Source of the DNA: Ophiura sarsii | Taxonomy: Eukaryota > Echinodermata > Ophiuroidea > Amphilepidida > Ophiuridae | Direction: 5' to 3' | DNA length: 64,000 bases | Assembly: GCA_035610835.1 (NCBI GenBank) | Contig: CM069455.1 | Coordinates: 45,586,074 to 45,650,073, forward strand | In this document: one piece after another, positions 21,674 to 31,575 of the stretch | How the letters are laid out: the number at the start of each line of letters is the position of its first letter | Position numbering within the stretch: the stretch's first letter is position 1 | The notes under the pieces: generated by a model | What the model saw: the letters and a program-made list of their open reading frames with translations, nothing else | Databases searched by the model: none | What the model was told of the DNA's origin: nothing | Translations under genes and position numbers: made by a program

Positions 21674-22098
21674 CACTCTTAGAAAAAATGGTTCGTTTAA
21701 GAACCCTTTTTTGAAATGAAATTTCTATAGGGTTCCTTTTAGAACCAAAAAAGGTTCTAAAAGGGTTCTTTAGCCAAGAAAATGGTTCCTCAAGCTTCAA
21801 GAACCTTTTGGGAAAAAATTATGGAGAACCCTCAATGGTTCTTGGTAAAACGGTAAAAAATGTTTTTAGCCAAGAAGAAATGATTTTTAACAGTTGAAAA
21901 GGATTAAATTTGTTTACATTTCTCTTGAATTTGCATATTACATAAAAACAAAAAAGTAAATATACCTTTAGGTCTTATTTAAAATTTGAAAGTTCTTCAA
22001 AGAACCATTCTAAGGTTCTTTTTAGAACCTTTTAGGCCAAAAGGTGCTCCCCGCGGGACAAAAAAGGGTTCTTAAACGAACCATTTTTTCTAAGAGTG
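21674..22098. mobile_element. 425-bp MITE, AGAACC/GGTTCT word, TA flanks
   Basis: CACTCTTAGAAAAAATGG at the left, with its complement at the right (CCATTTTTTCTAAGAGTG), continuing through GTTCGTTTAAGAACCC. TA flanks both ends (21672-21673, 22099-22100). The interior has about ten AGAACC/GGTTCT words. Non-autonomous. Confidence 0.85.
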
Positions 22099-22111
22099 TA
22101 TAAGCCAGTTT

Positions 22112-22334
22112 TAACACTTTCCACGTGGCAGGCGTCAGACGACATTCTAAAATGTCTCAAACTGTTGTCAAAATTGTTAAATTTCATAACCATACTTGGA
22201 ATCAGCATGTGAAATGCATTGAAATAAATACAAACATGCCTCGTATTGGTTCAGTAATCCTTGAGATAGATTGGGAAAGATTTCTGAACATCTGTTTTTA
22301 TATGGTAAAACCAATAGCCGCGTGGAAAGTGTTA
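22112..22334. mobile_element. 223-bp MITE, TAACACTTTCCACGYGGC ends
   Basis: Inverted ends TAACACTTTCCACGTGGC and GCCGCGTGGAAAGTGTTA. Its interior matches the copy at 6905-7036. It lies 13 bp from the preceding MITE. A 74-codon open frame crosses it, but the shorter copy does not keep the frame, so I do not call a gene. Confidence 0.75.
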
Positions 22335-22339
22335 CGCAA

Positions 22340-22680
22340 TATTCCGTAATTGTAGCTTTGAATCTCAGCTACAAGTATATTGATATCAGTACCATATGTT
22401 CAGTGAAAACCAAATTTCCATTTAGTGTGAATTTCTGTGAAATAAGGTCAAATATAACCGGTCTAAATTTCAGATATCTCTTTCACTTCACAGACTGCAA
22501 ACAATAGAATTTGATATTAAATTGCATTTTGATTATCCAGATCCAGGTCAAGACAACCATTAAGCTTTACCCTCCCCTATAAGAAATACTGCAAAAGTAG
22601 TTTGTTTTTGAACTGAGATATATCAATTACAGGACTAACTGAAGATGATTCAAGTCTCTTCACGAATTGATTTTCTGTAC
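22340..22680. repeat. Dispersed repeat related to 19195-19560
   Basis: Shares GTGAAAACCAAATTTCCATT, xCGGTCTAAATTTCAGATAT and the downstream ACTGCAAAAGTAGTTTGTTT block with the 19 kb copy. Diverged, non-coding. Confidence 0.55.
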
Positions 22681-23073
22681 GGTTGACTATCTGATTGGTT
22701 ATTCTGAAGGTTGCACACACAGAAACTCATACAGATTCTAAAGATTTAACATAAGAGGCATCACTATGACATACATTTTACAATGAATGTGACCGATTAG
22801 AAATATTCCAGATATGCTAAAAGCATAGTAATACATTGGAGTTCATATTATGCTATCTGCAAGTACAAAACCTTTAACTCTTGCAATATGATCGTTCCAT
22901 ATTATCTTTAGATATAATCCAACAGTAATTCCATTTTCTGTGTTGAAATCGCAGTCTTAGATCTATCGATACAATACGGAGAAAAACAGCAAAAACATGA
23001 CTGTATACATTTTGAGGGTAATTTTCCGTTTTCGCTGTCCAAAATCTCTCTCTCTCGTCTTGACCACATCATA
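22681..23073. other. Intergenic, nothing recognised
   Basis: No ORF or repeat structure seen beyond a short TC-rich tract near 23045. Confidence 0.4.
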
Positions 23074-24188
23074 CACACATACACTTTGATGAGTCACTGT
23101 GATGCATCCAGGTGAGTTTTCAGTTTGTCCGTGTATTGACACGTTTCGTTAAGTTTTACTGAGTCAATTGACTCATTTTATATTTAATGAGTCGAGACAA
23201 TTGACTCATTTGTAGTGAGTCAATTGACTCATTTAAACATTTGTGCAACCCGGGGGTGCAACCTTTTTCGGTTCGGTAGTCGACAGTCGGCAGCAGTGAC
23301 TATATTGTGGTACAGTTTAAGCTGTACATTACAATGTTTCTGTAGCGTTAGGGAAATGATAGACCTATTTTAGAACATTGTTTACAAATTTGTCTCATAA
23401 TTGACTTTTGTGGATGTTCTGTTTTGCTACACATGTACATGTGCGGGTAGTTCAAGCAAACACAACATCCACAAGAGTCAATTATATACAATTGGAGTAA
23501 GCTTAAAGCTTTACAAATTTGTAAACAATGTTCTAAAATAGGCCTATCAATTCCCTAACGCTACAGAAAAATTGTCATGTAAAGCTTAAAACTGTACCAC
23601 AATAGTCACTGCTGTCGACTGCCGACTACCGAACCGAGAAGGTTGCACAGTGGCTGTTATTAAAACTTTGTTCTACGTAATCTCACAACTGTGCTACATC
23701 ACACGGTACTCGGTGATTGTCTGCACTGAATTTGAAGAATACTGATTCGCTTTCAAATTCGAACTGGACTCATTTTGTCTGTAAAAAGTCGATCTTGACT
23801 CATTTCGATGTCATGTGAGTCAATTAAAACTGTTGCGAGTGAGTCAAGATCGACTTTCTGTTGTAAAAAGTCGATCTTGACTCATTTCGATGTGAAGTGA
23901 GTCAATTAGAAACTATTGAGGATGAGTCAGTGCTATTACCACATGACTCATTTTTTCGATGAATGGGTCAAAAGTCGAACTTGACTCATTTTTGACATCT
24001 TGTGAGTCAATTCACATCTGTTGAGAATGAGTCGGAACCTATTTGACTAATTTGACTCATTATTTGAAATGATTTGAGTAATTTGACTCATTATTCTGAC
24101 TCACTACTTTCACAAGTGAGTCCCATTACACCTGACTCATGAAAAACGCACCCAAATGGGTCAAGTGACTCAACAAAGTTTATGTGTG
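23074..24188. mobile_element. 1.1-kb fold-back element, GAGTCAATTGACTC word, TA flanks
   Basis: Ends CACACATACACTTTGATGAG (left) and the complement of CACACATAAACTTTGTTGAG (right), each flanked by TA. The outer parts of both arms reiterate TGACTCAxTT and GAGTCAATTGACTC. A ~50-bp unit AAAAGTCGATCTTGACTCAT occurs twice. The core is a second long hairpin: 23255-23430 against 23460-23645, with landmarks GTAGTCGACAGTCGGCAGC, GTAGCGTTAGGGAA and ACAATGTTCTAAAATAGG. Non-coding. Confidence 0.83.
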
Positions 24189-24244
24189 TACCACAGGTGA
24201 AACAGATATTTTATTTGTACTGTGAAACACTGTGAGACTTAAAG

Positions 24245-24612
24245 GCATATTATGTGATCTTTTCCAAGTAGCGCCCTCTATCATTGATTTTACTATGAAA
24301 CCAGATTTTCTTGCAGATTTGCATTTTTGATCATAAATCATAAAGATCTTCTAAGTTACAGATCGATACGATTTCTAATTACTTCAAAATCATGCATGGT
24401 TTGAAAATAGATTGTACCGAGCGGTACAATCTTTTTTATTTTAAATTTTACTCTAAATTCACTCTAAAACTATGATTTTGAGGTTATTAGGAATCGTATC
24501 ACTCTGTACCTTGGAATATATTCATGATTTATGATCAGAAAAGTAAATCTGCAAGAAAATCTGCTTCCAATTTTTCCAGGATTGAGGGCGTCCCCTGGAA
24601 AAGATCACAGGT
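24245..24612. mobile_element. Fold-back MITE with ~150-bp arms
   Basis: TTATGTGATCTTTTCCAAGT...GCGCCCTC...TTTTCTTGCAGATTT is matched in inverse by AAATCTGCAAGAAAA...GAGGGCGTC...CTGGAAAAGATCACA. The loop region is near 24400-24460. Non-coding. Confidence 0.75.
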
Positions 24613-25254
24613 GGGTATGCCGACTAGTTTTATGTTTAAACTCAACATATAAACATGATAGAGGCGACCGTCGTAGCGGGTGCGCCAACAAGTGGCTCAA
24701 TAAGTTGTAAAATAAGTTTTTAACATTAACAATTTCTGAGGCCCCATGAGCTATAAAATGTTTGATTGTATAACTCAAAACAATACACATTGAAATCACT
24801 TTCAAACATGGTAAACACGTGCTCATTCTTCAGATTCCATTCATGTGGGTTTTTGCAAAAGAAATTGTCAAAACTTCAGTGTTATGCTAACATTACATAA
24901 ATGAAACGTATTCCAAAGTGTTCAGAAAACATTTAAGTCAAATGCGCAAAATTGTCTGTTTCCAATTTGGTGCATTTATTCATACACAGGCTGTCACAAA
25001 ATGATATACCCATCGATGCCCAAATTTGAAATACCAGGGTTTGAGTAAAAACTAAGAATGTATCGCCATTTTATATGTTCATTCTGTTTTGAGACAAAAT
25101 CGCAACTTAACAGTGGACTAACCACACACCGTTGCTTCAATTGCTTGACAAATCTACCACTGTCTATTATATGGAAGTGACTATACGACCTATCATCGGG
25201 TAGCCAATTGCTTCACCAGACTATACAACCTATGGTACCAGACTGTACAACCTA
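24613..25254. other. Intergenic, nothing recognised
   Basis: No coding support or strong repeat. Confidence 0.4.
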
Positions 25255-25395
25255 TAGTTAGGGTAAGGGTAATGGTTAGGTAGGGTTATGGTCAGGGTAA
25301 GGGTAAGGATAAGGGTAAAGGTAAGGGTAAGGGTTATAGGGTTAGGGTTAGGGTTAGCCTTATGGTTAGTTAGGGTTAGGGTTGGGTAAGGTAGG
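25255..25395. repeat. Interstitial telomere-like repeats (left part)
   Basis: Irregular GGGTAA/GGGTTA units with a clean GGGTTAGGGTTAGGGTTAG block near 25340-25358. A further piece (TTAGGGTTAGGG and variants) is at 26299-26352, so the tract looks split by the element between. Confidence 0.8.
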
Positions 25396-26298
25396 GTTCG
25401 GCCAAGAAAAATAAATTGTTTGTTTGTCCACGTCCGACCGACCGTGTACCTGTGGTGCCGACCGTATTTTTTTATTTTCGATTATTTTTTTAAAACAACA
25501 TTTTTAGCAATTTGAACGGCCAAACGGACCGTTTTATTCCTGATTTCGTATGACATATTCAATCTGGTCTTTATAACACCATCCCCAAATGCGCAATCTC
25601 GTGGAACATGATGTTTATTGCGTGAACTTGGCACCCGCGGGGACTAATAGAAGGACTAAATGAAAATTGTTCGCACGTGCAAGTGATGTCATTTTTTATA
25701 CTGTAAGAAAATATGAAGAAATCTAGTTATTTGTTCCCAAAATGTTGCTCAATGGCATGAATATTAATTTCAACATAGTATAAAAAGTTGGGGGTAGTTA
25801 GTACAGGAAAAATAGGTTTAGTAATACTCTCACGTTTATATTTCTAACAAAACTTCAACACAACGTTCTTTCGCTTTCTGTAATAATGGCGGCGACCTCA
25901 GGCCCGTAACTAGGGGGGGGGGGGCGGAATCTGAAAAAGTCCTTTTTTTTGGTACCAATGTACCTTTTTTTTGTACCAATGTACCTTTTTTTGTACCAAT
26001 GTACCTTTTTTTTGTACCAATGTACCTTTTTTTTGGTACCAATGTACCTTTTTTTGTTACGAATGTACCTTTTTTTTGTGAAAACGCCCCCCACCTACCC
26101 CAATTTTCCGAAAAACACCCCATTTCCCATTTTGAAAAGCGTTTTTTCGGGCCGTTTGGGACTAAAACATGTCAAAGCGATGTGTTTTGTGTTTGGACAC
26201 AGTATCCATGCCGAATTTAAATTCCCAAATACAATATCCGTATAAAAAACCCCAAGATCTTTTAACACTCCGACCTACCGACCCTACCTTTTGTTGGC
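25396..26298. mobile_element. Element splitting the telomere-like tract
   Basis: The left end GGCCAAGAAAAATAAATTG and right end complement GGCCAACAAAAGGTAGGGTC share GGCCAAxAAAA as short terminal inverted repeats. CCGACCGACCG / GACCTACCGACCC recur just inside both ends. Telomere-like repeats lie directly on both sides. It contains a hAT-like repeat from 25899. No transposase seen. Confidence 0.6.
25899..26225 (+). mobile_element. hAT-like MITE fragment with GTACCAATGTACC array
   Basis: Begins CAGGCCCGTAACTAGGGGGG, the same end as the complete element at 44098-44409 (opposite orientation). It then carries about six units of TTTTTTTGTACCAATGTACC and the shared ACCCCATTTCCCATTTTGAA region. The second end is missing. 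Open frames here only reflect the tandem repeat. Confidence 0.7.
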
Positions 26299-26352
26299 CT
26301 TAGGGTTAGGGTAAGAGTTAGAGTTAGGGTTGGGGTTAGGATTAGGGTAAGG
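26299..26352. repeat. Interstitial telomere-like repeats (right part)
   Basis: Units TTAGGG, TAAGAG, TTAGAG and TTGGGG, continuing the tract interrupted at 25396. Confidence 0.7.
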
Positions 26353-26880
26353 GTTGCTGCTGGATCATCGGCTGTATAGCTTTTCACGAAATAGCTGCAC
26401 GGTCATTTGTATAGCTTTTGCCTATAGCAGCTTGGATTATATTATATTGAGATCAAATTCAAACATCCTTTTCGAGCCGCGAAATCCGTGAACCGTCCTC
26501 GCTGAGTTTTAAATATATTACTCAGAAACTACAAATGGTGGTGTATTTATTTCAATAATAATAATACAGGCACATTGATTTGTATTACATAACGGCTGGC
26601 ATTTACTTTACAAGTTTAGCTCAATCGATAATAACACACAACGAGTTTCTATTGTATTGGCCTGTTGCATGAGTAGGACATTGCGGTGGTATACCGCGGT
26701 ACATGTCACCTTTCATGATGCCATGCACACTAACCAGTCAGTGGAAAATTAAAATGAAATCGTAAATAATTCCACATTCCAAAATAAACTATAATGGAAC
26801 AATAATGAATGATTATACGAAATGATAAATAATATCGCAAACTAATTTAAAAAAATGTATATAAACGATTAAAATAAAAT
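26353..26880. other. Intergenic, nothing recognised
   Basis: Contains GATCATCGGCTGTATAGC, a phrase also found near 45045 and related to 43830, so some dispersed repeat is present. Otherwise featureless. Confidence 0.4.
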
Positions 26881-27330
26881 GTCAAGCCGTGATAGGATTC
26901 GAACCCACGACCTCCGGATTACTAGTCCAATGCTCTACCGCTGAGCCAACCATGCGCTGTGTGAACTCGATAACAAACAAAAGTAATATGGTTCAACATA
27001 CCACTCTTCTATAAATTAGATGTTTAAAATGCTTTATATTTCTTAATCTTTGCAGTTTTAAGATAGTTTCTCGCTCAAAAGTTGTTTATTTACTGTTAAA
27101 GAATGTAATTCTGATTTAAATGTAACGAATAACGCTACTTTTTGAAACAATTCTAGATATATTATATTTCGTTCGTACAGCATTTTGTCGATTTATGTGC
27201 ACATCTTTTACGACTAAGAATTGCATCATGGGCTTTTTGCCGGGCACGCCAGGACTTGGGAGCGAAGCGAGTCATGTGATTTTTGTCCAGGACAAACACT
27301 TGAGATGTACACGCCCCTTTAAGCAAATTA
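26880..27330 (-). repeat. Dispersed repeat carrying a tRNA-like segment, copy 2
   Basis: Read on the minus strand it starts TTAAAGGGGCGTGTACATCT near 27322 and tracks copy 1 through AATATAAAGCATTTTA before reaching the tRNA-like segment. Copies 1 and 2 are in opposite orientation, 6.4 kb apart. Confidence 0.7.
26885..26955 (-). tRNA. tRNA-Thr(AGU)-like sequence, likely pseudogene
   Basis: On the minus strand: A box TGGCTCAGCGG, D stem GCTC/GAGC, anticodon stem TTGGA/TCCGG enclosing CTAGTAA (anticodon AGT, Thr), T arm with B box GGTTCGAATCC. The D, anticodon and T arms fold well. The acceptor halves (GCATGGT / CACGGCT) do not pair, so it is probably not functional. It lies in the inverse copy of the repeat at 20085. 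Confidence 0.6.
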
Positions 27331-27465
27331 TTAAAAAAATCATTACGAAAATATATCAAAGTCCCGAGCTGGTTTCTTCATTTTATTCAAGGTAAACCAT
27401 CTTTGCAACTGGATGTCATTTCCAAGGTTTTCTTTAAGATGCCGCACAGATTGGCTCAAAATTGT

Positions 27466-27755
27466 AAAAATTTAAAGAAAAATATCCCATTTTCAAAAGT
27501 CGCATTTCCAATACACAGCACGAGAAGAATAGGCCAATTGTTAACACACACATATGCCGTATTTATCCCGTGACTGATCACCGCGCATATCCCTCAATGC
27601 GCGGGCTAATTCAAATGTAAACTGATGCATGGGTAAAGGATTTGAATGTAAAGGAATGCTATGGATGGGGAGAACATGGACAGATTAACCAAATCTTCTC
27701 GTGCTGTGTATTGGAAATGCGACTTTTGAAAATGGGATATTTTCCTTTAAATGGT
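27466..27755. repeat. Inverted repeat with ~58-bp arms
   Basis: AAATATCCCATTTTCAAAAG...ACAGCACGAGAAGA (27471-27527) is complemented by TCTTCTCGTGCTGT...TGAAAATGGGATATTTTCC (27692-27745). MITE-like, non-coding. Confidence 0.75.
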
Positions 27756-29070
27756 GCTAATCATGGTTTATCTTTGTTGTTAGAGGGCAAATTTGGTATC
27801 AAATTATGCCTAAAAGATTTATCTAAATGCCTATCTAGCCTGTGTGGTCAAAAACAAATTGAAAGTTACTGAAAATGACATAAACAAAGTGGTATACTTT
27901 CTTTTGTTGAACCCTTTACAACAGATACATCATATTATCATGATTAATGTTTACAAAATTTCAAAAACTTGTTTTTTCACATTCTTCTGACAGTCATCTC
28001 ATGGGAATTCGACAGCCATTTGCCTTTAACTTTTCTTTTGTACACAGCCAGTAGGGAGGTCACGCTGCATGTCATATTTTGTTATACGCAAGAAAACAAT
28101 GGAGTCATAGTGACTGCAATATTTGCTAGAAATAGCTTCGGGAAATGGTCTATTGGGCATCTCAAAAACTAAGAAACGTGTTAAAAACCATGTAGAATTT
28201 TAGAGGAGGGTCAATAACATCTGCAGAACAGTAAAATGTATAGTTTTAAACACGTTTGGTGACCAAATTTATGTCGTACAATGCCGGAAAATTCACGTTT
28301 TGAAAATCCGTGGTCTTCAAAATTACAGGAATCCTAACTCATTCTAAACCTCCCCAAATCATGAAATGAACCCTCGTCTACAAAAAAGTCCGTGTACGTA
28401 TTGCTCTATCTGCTTGGAGATAGCGAAGACCACGGAAACCTCATAGCTTTATAACACGGAATGAAATCTGTCATTGACATTACATGGCGAAAATCGTACA
28501 GATTTGCACTGCAGACCTCTGTGTAGGGAGTGTTGACAATAGCATGACAATAGCAAGGTCGTTTGACTATTGTGTTTGTGCATGTTTGTGACGACTGACC
28601 CCGTTTAACAATCTTCATAGCTTTCATATAGGGCTTGGGTGACCTAACTATTGACTGTACAGAAATATTTCTATTTCATCTGTGTCAGCCCTTTGTGCAC
28701 TATTAGGACTATTTACAGAGGGGCAACCGACTCTTTGGGGGAGTTGTTTGTACCTTCAGTTCCATAGTCCTACACTCTCAGAACAAAGGTTAAAATCATT
28801 AAACTTGTCGGTTAAGATTTTAAGGGGGGACTTAAGGAAGTCACTTTTCGATTTTGTGAGTGCTGTAATTATTGAACTATGACTCAAATGTATACAAAAA
28901 GTATACATTTTTGGGAAGAAAATAGGTCAGAGAATCCAATTTCACAAAAAACAAACACTTTTTGACCCAAAAAAGTTCAACAAAGCTAACAAAAATAATT
29001 TTGAGTAAAGAATTCCCGAATTGCTAGATTATAATGTAAAGACACTAACTTAGGGACAATTGTTTTTAAA
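27756..29070. other. Intergenic, nothing recognised
   Basis: Scattered short open frames without domain signatures; no strong repeat. Confidence 0.4.
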
Positions 29071-29074
29071 ATCA

Positions 29075-29262
29075 GTCATTACATTACAACACATTTCAAA
29101 ACTCAATGGTATGCTGATGCCATGGCAACCAGCTTTAATATCCTTCAAATCCTTTAAATTTGACTCGGATTTTACCCATTTTCGATGAATTTGAAGGATA
29201 TTAAAGCTGTTTGCCATGGCATGCGGACACCATTGACTTTTGAAATGTGTTGTAATGTAAAG
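29075..29262. repeat. Hairpin with ~80-bp arms
   Basis: ACATTACAACACATTTCAAA...GCCATGGCA...TTTAATATCCTTCAAAT faces its complement around a ~20-nt centre near 29170. Only scattered mismatches. Non-coding. Confidence 0.8.
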
Positions 29263-29757
29263 TTCATCTATAAACCAACATTATAACATGGTTTATCAAT
29301 TCATAATGAGTCAAAATATTTTTGTTAATGATGATAACATGTCATTTTGGTGCCAATTTTGCGAAAATATGACCAAAATGGTCTATTTTGGCCAACTTGT
29401 CTTTTTCAAAAGGTCACAGTTCAAAATCTATTGATCTACGATCAAAGTTGTGATTGACTTTGTTGTTTAAAACACTTATCCCAACAATAAAATATACTTT
29501 ATATAGTCAATAGCTCATTTTTTAGTTTTTTTACCATGTTAAATTTAGTTTTTGACTTCTCATTGAAACACATGTGACCTTTGACCCTAAATCGAGGTCT
29601 AGGGTCATAACGTGCAACCTACGAACGTGGGATCAGGTGAATTTGTGTTAAGGGGTATATTTGCCACCTTTTGGTAATAATTTCATGTTCGGCCCAGAGG
29701 GGGACTACAAAAATCAATAACTAAGCACATTTTGACCTCACGGCCCATAGTCTATAA
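29263..29757. other. Intergenic, nothing recognised
   Basis: No coding or repeat signal I can support. Confidence 0.4.
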
Positions 29758-30086
29758 ATGAAAAGATTGAAATCTCAATATTTTAGATTGAATTTTCAAT
29801 CTTTCACCGATTGCTTAGAGGGTCAAATCTAAGAATATTGAAAGTCAATCTTTTCAAAGATTACGTTTTAATCGAAAAACGATTGAAATTTCAATCTATT
29901 GGATTGAAAATTTCAATCGTTGTTCGTTTGAAAAATGTCAATCTATTGTAAAAGATTGATATTTTCAAACCTACAGATTGATATGTTACTTGCCATTTAA
30001 TTATGAAATGGTTCATGCAGGGGCGGAAATTTCTTGTTAGGTGTGGGGGGGGGGATGATAAGTCTTGCCCCTAAAAAATTATATTT

Positions 30087-30248
30087 AGCTGCGATCTGGT
30101 GTATACTTTTGACGAATATTGTATTGAAAAGCCATCGCTTCATTTTCAATCAATATTTTGTTTTTTATCAATGAACAAAAGAAAGTTGAGCATTTTTTAT
30201 ACTGATATATTCTTGATTTTAGTATAAATGGTTTAAAAGCTCCAACAG
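30087..30248 (+). repeat. Tandem-array unit left of the 6.4-kb insertion
   Basis: TGCGATCTGGTGTATACTTT...GGTTTAAAAGCTCCAACAG. The same unit recurs at 36674-36835, 36899-37018 (internally deleted) and from 37093, so the large element sits inside a tandem array. Confidence 0.8.
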
Positions 30249-30889
30249 CCCTGGTTTTCATAAAGTACATATAAAGTACTGTACTTTATGTGTACTTTAT
30301 GATAAAGGTACTTATTTGGAACGCGAATAAAGTATACTTTTCATAAAGTACATTAAATGAACAAATCAAGTATACTCACTGTTTAGTATACTTTATGTGT
30401 ACTTTATTATATTCTGTACTTTATTTTGGTTACAATAAAGTATACTTTTATTTTCTGGCCAATAAAGTATACTTTATTATTTGGACAATAAAGTACATTT
30501 CTAGCCACAATTTGTACTTTATTTAGGTTCCAATAAAGTATACTTTATGATGTGGTCAAAAAAGTACATTTCTAGCCATATTTTGGACTTTATTTAGGTT
30601 CCAATAAAGTATACTTTATTTTCTGGCCAATAAAGTATACTTTCTGTAAAGTCCTGTACTTTATTTGTACTTAATAACATATCATAATATACAAAACAGT
30701 GCAGGCACACAATTTTACAGTTTCAAACAAAATATTTTTATTTGGTACATTATATTACACTAAAATCTTTTCAAATAAGATGCTGATACATGGCAATTAA
30801 CTTAACAACCCAAAGTTATAGTAAAACAATGTTAAAATTAAAACTGACACACTTAAATTAATGACCAGGCAATGTTAAACTTGAACTTG

Positions 30890-31575
30890 TACATTTCTAG
30901 TCACAATTTGTACTTTATTTAGGTTGCAATAAAGTATACTTTATTCAGGTTCCAATTAAGTATACTCTATTTAGGTTGCAATAAAGTATACTTTATTATT
31001 TGGTAAATAAAGTACATTTCTATCAATAATTTGTACTTTATTTAAGTTCCAATAAAGTATACTTTATTTAGGTTCCAATTAAGTATACTCTATTTAGGTT
31101 CCAATAAAGTATACTTTATTATTTGGTCAATAAAGTACATTTCTATCAATAATTTGTACTTTATTTAAGTTCCAATAAAGTATACTTTATTTAGGTTCCA
31201 ATTAAGTATACTCTATTTAGGTTCCAATAAAGTATACTTTATTATTTGGTCAATAAAGTACATTTCTAGCAATAATTTGTACTTTATTTAAGTTCCAATA
31301 AAGTATACTTTATTAAGGTTCCAATTAAGTATACTCTATCTAGGTTCCAATAAATAAAGTATACTTAATTGGAACCTAAATAAAGTATACTTAATTGGAA
31401 CCTAAATAAAGTATACTCAATTGGAACCTAAATAAAGTATACTTAATTGGAACATAAATAAAGTATACTTAATTGGAACATAAATAAAGTATACTTAATT
31501 GGAACATAAATAAAGTATGCTTATTTGGAACCTAAATAAAGTATACTTAATTGGAACCTAAATAAAGTACAAAAT
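30890..31575. repeat. ~120-bp tandem repeat array within the left arm
   Basis: Units with TTTGTACTTTATTTAxGTTCC, AATAAAGTATACTTTATT and TAATTTGG spacing about 120 bp, roughly four direct copies. They then run into the inverse form (AAAGTATACTTAATTGGAAC) from ~31350, making an internal fold-back. Confidence 0.8.

Noticed and set aside
25836..26245. Repetitive proteins with YLFFVPM-like or YIGTKK-like periodicity on the two strands
   Set aside because: They are translations of the GTACCAATGTACC tandem array within a hAT-like MITE.
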